The notes under the pieces: model-generated
Database searches by the model: none
Seen by the model: only the letters and a program-made list of their open reading frames with translations
Told to the model about the DNA's origin: nothing
Shown: positions 59,586 through 64,000 of the stretch, in pieces
How positions within the stretch are numbered: the stretch's first letter is position 1
How the letters are laid out: every line of letters begins with the position of its first letter
Assembly: GCA_050951005.1 (NCBI GenBank)
Contig: JBMNIP010000004.1
Location: forward strand, 248,001-312,000
Direction of reading: 5' to 3'
DNA from: UMGS1519 sp050951005
GTDB taxonomy: Bacteria > Actinomycetota > Coriobacteriia > Coriobacteriales > Eggerthellaceae
Length of the DNA: 64,000 bases
Made by a program: the position numbers and the translations under genes

Positions 59586-62500
59586 CTAACCCCGCCCGGC
59601 CGTTCGTGCCGCCCGCTCGATTTCGCGGCGCAGCGTTTCGGCCTCATAGGGCGCCGCATCGGCGGGCGGGAAGTGCGTGACCGAGGGGATTTCGGATTGC
59701 TCGGGGTCGGGTTGGTCGACGAAGACGAAGTCGAGCTCAACGCAATCGAAGCCTTGCAGGAGCAGGGCGTAGGCATAGCATTTTGCCTGAAGCTCGTACG
59801 CGGTGCGGCGGGCTGAGTCGGTTGCGAGCGATCGCCCGGTCTTGTAATCCACAACCTGCGCCCGACCTTCTCCAAAGGTGTCGTAGGCCAGCAGGTCGAT
59901 GAATCCGTTCAGCGTCAACGGTCCCTGTGTGCCTGTCCTTTCGGACAGGGGGATGAAGAAGGGCACTTCTGCCTCGAGGTGCGCGTGCCGTGCCATAGAT
60001 TGCGCTACGGGACTTGCCGTCCAGCGGGCGAGCTCCGCCTTGAGGTCTTCCTTCTGCCGGCAATCGAGCCCGTGCAAGCGCGCAACCGCGTCGATACGAC
60101 TCGGGGGCGGCACTTCGATGCGTCCGCTTTCCCGCCAAGCATGCGCAGCATATTCCCCAAGCGAATGGAATGCGGTGCCCTTTTCGGGAGCGGATGCCGG
60201 AGCATCCTCAGATTGCTCGGTTTCCGGAAGGGCGATCTGCGGGGGCCTGCGCTGGGCGCCCTCTTCGTGCTCATGCTTCAGGGCGGACGCCGACAGGATG
60301 CCTTCGGACCACTGGAGGGCGTAGGGGAAGGAGGGGATGTTCAGCGACAGGCGCGCAGTGGGGATGGGGAATGAATCCCGTGCCGTACAGCGGTGCGTTT
60401 CGGATTCCGGTTCCAACAAGCTTGAGGCGGAATCTTCGAACCCCTTTGCTTTCAGGTTGAGCGTCTCGAGCCGTGCGATCCATGACAGATTCTGCTCCGG
60501 ATGCGCTCGATAGACGGTGTCGATGCGGAACAGCTGGCTCGAGGTCGGCTGATCGTCCCTGAATGCAATACCGTTCTCGCCGGTAAGGAGCCTCTCGACC
60601 ATTTGCGGCGCTCCGGGGCGAAAGCCTTTCGAGGTGCGGTTCTGAGCGACAATCAAGCAATCTTCGGAGCGGGTGAAGGCTACGTAGAGCTTGCGTTGGT
60701 ACTCTTCGGCATCGCCCACTGCATTCAGGTGGTCGATGGCGATCAGGAAATCGGGTGCATCCGAGTTCGCAAGGGCATGTTCGGCCTGCACCGGATCGGG
60801 GCCGAGCTGCGGATCACCGTCGACCGTAAGCCTTTTTTTCCTCAAATCCGAAAGGCAGCTGTGCAGCAAGGTTCCCTGATGTCGAGAAACCGAGGAGCCG
60901 GCATCGAGAGCCACGTAGATCTTCCCCTCTTGGAACAGGGTGTGCAATCGGCTGCTTCCTCCATTCCCAGAGTCGGTTTCGGCTACTGCCACAATAGGGA
61001 ACTGCAATCCCTTCGATGCGTGGATGGTCATGATGCGTACGAAGTTGTCGCCAGCAGCCGCCAACACGCCCGGTGCCTCCTTGAGCCCGTCGATGCGTTC
61101 TTCCAGCCGTCGGGCCAAAGTCAACCCGGTGGCTTGTTCGCCTTCCTCGATACCTTGGAGGATGCGGATGGCCTTGAACACGTTTCCCGCTCGGGTTTGC
61201 TGTGCGGCATCGGCACGGGAGAGCCAGCCGGCGTTGGCGAGAACCTCGTTGACCAGTTCGGACAGGGGTCGGTAGCCCACTTGCAGTGCGGCGCCCCCCA
61301 ATGTTTTCAGGGCGGTTGTCAGCCGTTGGGACCAATCATGCGCCCGGCTCAGGTCATCGATGCGTCCATCGATGGTTGTCGGGGTGGCTTCCTGGAAGAT
61401 CTCCGTCAATGCATGGCCAAGAGTGGAGCGCCGGGGACGCTGGTCCCCCTGGGGATGACGGTCGGGGTCGGGCTCCGTCGCGGAGAGCAGGTCGCCAGCT
61501 TCCAACCCGAAAAGAGGACTGGTTAGAACGTTGATGGCCCGGGTTGTATCTTGAGGGTCTATCAGGGTATAGGCCAGATCGATGATGACTTTGACCTCGG
61601 GGGCCTTGTTGAATACCGAACCGCCTGCGATGGCGTAAGGCAGTCCCTGCGCCCGCAGTGCCTCGGCGTAGTCCTGGGCATGGGACATGCTTCCCAACAG
61701 CACTGCCATCTGGCCAGGTTTGTTGCCGGCGTCGACGAGTGCTTTGAGGTCGCGGGCGATGGCCGCCGCGATGTAGGAACGGGTTAGGCTTTGCCTCCGT
61801 CCGCCCTGCGCGGCGATGATGTTGATTCGGCGAGGACGGTCGGGATCGGGGTCATCGGTTGACTCGGCGCCGTGGAACGGCGTGCGATTACGGGCGAGTT
61901 CTTCGTCGCGGGCATGCAGCAGCTCCAAGTAGTCGTCCTGTCCGAACGTGTTTTCGAAAACCCCTTTGCAGAAAGCAAGGATCTCGCCGTTGCTGCGGAA
62001 ATTCTCCTCGAGATGCACGATGGCGCCGCATCCCTGTTCCTGTGCTTTGCGGACACGGGCGACATAGTTCTTGAATACGGAGAGATCGGCATATCGGAAG
62101 CGATAGATGCTCTGCTGCGCGTCTCCGACCACGCACATCCGCGGACTCAGCGCGCCGTTTTCGCCGCCGGCCACGAGGTTGATCATGCCGACCTGCGCTT
62201 GGTTGGTGTCTTGGAATTCGTCGACCATCACCAGCTTGAATCGATCGCGGTAGCGGGCGCGAATCGACGGATAGCGCGGATCTTGGAGCGCTTCGGCGCA
62301 ACGGATGAGCAAGTCATCGTTATCGAGCACCCCCAGCTGCGTCTTCAGGTCAGAAAAACGCCCTTCGGCCTCTTCGACGAGCGAAAGCAGCGTTGAAAGA
62401 TGCGGTTGGGCCGCAGCCAATCTCAAGCGGGCGATGCTTTCAATGTAGGCATCTGCCAATTCGCACAGTTCTTGGGCCTTGAATGTGCTGACGCGCCCGG

Positions 62501-63317
62501 GAATCTTGGGGAACCGGGCCGCCCGGTCGAGCATCTCCTGGCTTGGCAGATCGAGCAGGTGAGCTTCGTTTTCGGGCGACGGTGCCGCCAGCACCGCATC
62601 GGCCCCTTCGACTTCAAGTGCGGATTCGAGGGCGAACAGGATCTGGTCGTTCCACTTGTCGAGGGTTTTGGTGCCTCCCTTATCCTTGGTTTTGCCATAG
62701 AGCCTGCGCCCACAGGAAACCAACTCGATGAAAGATGATGGCATTTCCGTGGTGGGAGGGGTTACGAAGGAGGAAGCCGGGGCCGCGCTGGAGGAAACGA
62801 GGGACATGAGCTCTTCGAGCATGTAGGCGATATCATCACGTGAATACTCCCTGAATAGACCGGCGATGCCATCTTCGCTGTCATGGGCAGAGAAGGTATC
62901 CTCAATTGCCTGGTGGCGCAGCTGTTGGCCCAGGTCCTCGGAGAGGATGCCGAATTCAGGGTCGAGACCGAGTGTCAGGGCGTTCTCTTTGAGGATGCGC
63001 GCGCACATGCCGTGGATGGTGCTGATCCACGCCCCATCGGCTTTCAGGGCTTGGTCGGCAAGTTCGGGATGCTGTTGCGAGGCATCCTGCAGGGCTTGCC
63101 GGATGCGGGATTTCAGCTCATTGGCCGCCTTCTTGGTGTAGGTGATGGCGAGGATCTCGTCGATATCGGAGACGCCGGACCGGCTCTTGTCTTCGAGTGC
63201 ATACACGATGCGGTTCGTCAACGTAGCGGTTTTCCCGCTCCCTGCGCCAGCGGCGACGGCGCAGGGGATACCGAAAGTGTCGCGGATGCACGTAAGCTGC
63301 GATGGTGTGGGCTTCAT
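59586..63317 (-). CDS. addA: UvrD/AddA-type ATP-dependent helicase-nuclease
   Basis: A 1243-residue superfamily 1 helicase with C-terminal nuclease, as in AddA, which resects DNA ends for recombination. Helicase motifs: AAGAGSGKTATLTNRI (Walker A, near residue 20), AITYTKKAANELKSRI, MVDEFQDTNQAQ, GDAQQSIYRFRYA, TIHASKGLQFPIVAVAE and YVAFTRSEDCLIV. The PD-(D/E)XK nuclease near the C-terminus shows VVDYKTGRS. ATG 63317 (MKPTPSQLTCIRDTFGIP) overlaps the upstream stop by one base (TGATG); a longer reading to 63395 lacks support. Confidence 0.88.
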   Translation of the reverse strand: MKPTPSQLTCIRDTFGIPCAVAAGAGSGKTATLTNRIVYALEDKSRSGVSDIDEILAITYTKKAANELKSRIRQALQDASQQHPELADQALKADGAWISTIHGMCARILKENALTLGLDPEFGILSEDLGQQLRHQAIEDTFSAHDSEDGIAGLFREYSRDDIAYMLEELMSLVSSSAAPASSFVTPPTTEMPSSFIELVSCGRRLYGKTKDKGGTKTLDKWNDQILFALESALEVEGADAVLAAPSPENEAHLLDLPSQEMLDRAARFPKIPGRVSTFKAQELCELADAYIESIARLRLAAAQPHLSTLLSLVEEAEGRFSDLKTQLGVLDNDDLLIRCAEALQDPRYPSIRARYRDRFKLVMVDEFQDTNQAQVGMINLVAGGENGALSPRMCVVGDAQQSIYRFRYADLSVFKNYVARVRKAQEQGCGAIVHLEENFRSNGEILAFCKGVFENTFGQDDYLELLHARDEELARNRTPFHGAESTDDPDPDRPRRINIIAAQGGRRQSLTRSYIAAAIARDLKALVDAGNKPGQMAVLLGSMSHAQDYAEALRAQGLPYAIAGGSVFNKAPEVKVIIDLAYTLIDPQDTTRAINVLTSPLFGLEAGDLLSATEPDPDRHPQGDQRPRRSTLGHALTEIFQEATPTTIDGRIDDLSRAHDWSQRLTTALKTLGGAALQVGYRPLSELVNEVLANAGWLSRADAAQQTRAGNVFKAIRILQGIEEGEQATGLTLARRLEERIDGLKEAPGVLAAAGDNFVRIMTIHASKGLQFPIVAVAETDSGNGGSSRLHTLFQEGKIYVALDAGSSVSRHQGTLLHSCLSDLRKKRLTVDGDPQLGPDPVQAEHALANSDAPDFLIAIDHLNAVGDAEEYQRKLYVAFTRSEDCLIVAQNRTSKGFRPGAPQMVERLLTGENGIAFRDDQPTSSQLFRIDTVYRAHPEQNLSWIARLETLNLKAKGFEDSASSLLEPESETHRCTARDSFPIPTARLSLNIPSFPYALQWSEGILSASALKHEHEEGAQRRPPQIALPETEQSEDAPASAPEKGTAFHSLGEYAAHAWRESGRIEVPPPSRIDAVARLHGLDCRQKEDLKAELARWTASPVAQSMARHAHLEAEVPFFIPLSERTGTQGPLTLNGFIDLLAYDTFGEGRAQVVDYKTGRSLATDSARRTAYELQAKCYAYALLLQGFDCVELDFVFVDQPDPEQSEIPSVTHFPPADAAPYEAETLRREIERAARTAGRG

Positions 63318-64000
63318 CAGGCTCGCCTCTCCTCGCAGGTGAAGATGGGGCAGAATCTGCAGGAGTCGGGATGCGCGGGCAGCGGCTCGACGCAACCGTT
63401 TCGCAGCGCTTTCACAGCCTGCCGGACACGGGCGGCTGCATGCGACTGCAGTGCGTCGAAGGACAGGGGGCCGGCGCTGGAAAGCCGGCAGTCATCCGCC
63501 TTCTTGAGCGTGGGGAGATCGGCAGCCGATCCGAGCGCATCTGCCGCATAGGCGCCGCGTACTTCGTTCCCCTTATGGTAGGACACGTATAGTGCGCCCA
63601 CAACATCGCGAACAGGGATAGCCTCCACACCGCTCGGGGTCTCGATTTCAAGCGACCCCAGCTGCTTTATGATGGCAGCATATATCAGCCCTTGCACCTT
63701 TCCGTGTTCGCGAAACCGTTGCCGGTCGGCATCGGTGGGATCCGCTTCAAGGGCGCAGTATTCGGATGTCAACGAGCCTTTGTAGTCGATGATGACGATG
63801 CGGCCCTTATCGTCCCGGTCGATGCGGTCGATACGGCCCGAGATCAACGCACCGGCGTACGGAACGTCTTCGACCTTGTATTCGAAGGCAACGGGCGTAA
63901 ACGCGGGCAAGAACGTGGTTTCGAAGGACAGCCAATCGTTTACCAGGGATTTCAAGGAATCGAATTCATGCTCCTCTGTGGTGCCCGGTAACGGGGCAAA
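63317..64000 (-). CDS. AddB-like nuclease, C-terminal part (partial, runs off window)
   Basis: The minus-strand frame is open from base 64000 to the TGA at 63317-63319, giving 227 residues of the C-terminus. It is a PD-(D/E)XK nuclease domain: LISGRIDRID (metal Asp region), IVIIDYKGSL (D..xYK), HGKVQGLIYAAII with the downstream Gln motif, and a final CRFCPIFTC, which matches the Cys set of an AddB-type iron-sulfur cluster whose remaining Cys would lie upstream. The TTG at 63955 is not a true start. The overlap with the helicase gene supports an AddAB-like pair. Confidence 0.8.
   Translation of the reverse strand, partial: FAPLPGTTEEHEFDSLKSLVNDWLSFETTFLPAFTPVAFEYKVEDVPYAGALISGRIDRIDRDDKGRIVIIDYKGSLTSEYCALEADPTDADRQRFREHGKVQGLIYAAIIKQLGSLEIETPSGVEAIPVRDVVGALYVSYHKGNEVRGAYAADALGSAADLPTLKKADDCRLSSAGPLSFDALQSHAAARVRQAVKALRNGCVEPLPAHPDSCRFCPIFTCEERRA

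Noticed and set aside
1..64000. CRISPR array, prophage, insertion sequence or replication origin
   Set aside because: No regularly spaced repeats, transposase, integrase, terminal inverted repeats or DnaA-box cluster were seen on reading through; all long frames are core genes.

Overview
The window reads as core chromosome of a high-G+C actinomycete, most likely class Coriobacteriia (Eggerthella, Slackia or Olsenella type). This rests on a division cluster murC-murB-ftsQ-ftsZ-pgeF-yggS-sepF-proC-yggT-divIVA without ftsA, a plsX-rnc-smc-ftsY run, a SepIVA-like coiled-coil gene beside a DUF177 gene, a stand-alone FIST protein, a two-gene transketolase, and a SARP-like regulator. G+C looks near 58-60 percent by eye. 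No composition break, prophage, insertion sequence, CRISPR array or defence island was seen. Gene starts were reassigned by Shine-Dalgarno (SD) spacing, overlap with the upstream stop and family length, so several differ from the longest ORF.

Layout: 1-8.6 kb holds peptidoglycan precursor and division genes, ending in a strong terminator. 8.7-9.04 kb is RNase P RNA on the minus strand. 9.2-12.2 kb is thiamine synthesis (thiN, a TPP riboswitch, thiC, thiD). 12.5-20.1 kb holds a FIST sensor protein, a small transaldolase, rho, sppA, metG and rpmE. 20.2-26.4 kb is ahcY (minus), a membrane glycosyltransferase, comF (minus), a CCA-adding enzyme and a small membrane protein. 26.7-26.95 kb has two minus-strand tRNAs (Gln-CTG, Glu-CTC) with their own promoter and terminator. 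27.1-41.2 kb runs SARP-like regulator, secA, prfB, split transketolase, ftsE, ftsX, an S41/PDZ protein, rnr, an unknown gene, smpB and another unknown gene. After rpmB (minus), 41.8-55.6 kb runs asp23, a DAK2/FakA-like gene, recG, rsmD, coaD, the SepIVA-like gene, DUF177, rpmF, plsX, rnc, smc and ftsY. 55.7-64 kb is on the minus strand: a two-domain cell-wall hydrolase, a YgiQ-type radical SAM protein and an AddA/AddB-like helicase-nuclease pair, the latter cut by the window edge.

Much of the window serves envelope growth and division: MurC/MurB, FtsQ/FtsZ/SepF/DivIVA, FtsEX, an S41/PDZ protein, a SepIVA-like protein, an NlpC/P60 hydrolase, and SecA/FtsY for export. A second theme is translation and RNA turnover (MetRS, RF2, L28, L31, L32, SmpB, RNase R, RNase III, RNase P, CCA enzyme, Rho). 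Transaldolase and transketolase supply the non-oxidative pentose phosphate route.

I found no complete undescribed system. The items most worth a second look are sequence departures inside otherwise ordinary genes: an S41 protease beside ftsEX whose predicted catalytic Ser and Lys positions are Ala and His; a methionyl-tRNA synthetase with KASSS in place of KMSKS; a release factor 2 with SPT in place of SPF and no programmed frameshift; an Ala/Glu/Lys-rich tail on ribosomal protein L31; a TPP riboswitch whose P1 helix competes with an upstream hairpin; and several unassigned genes wedged in housekeeping operons.
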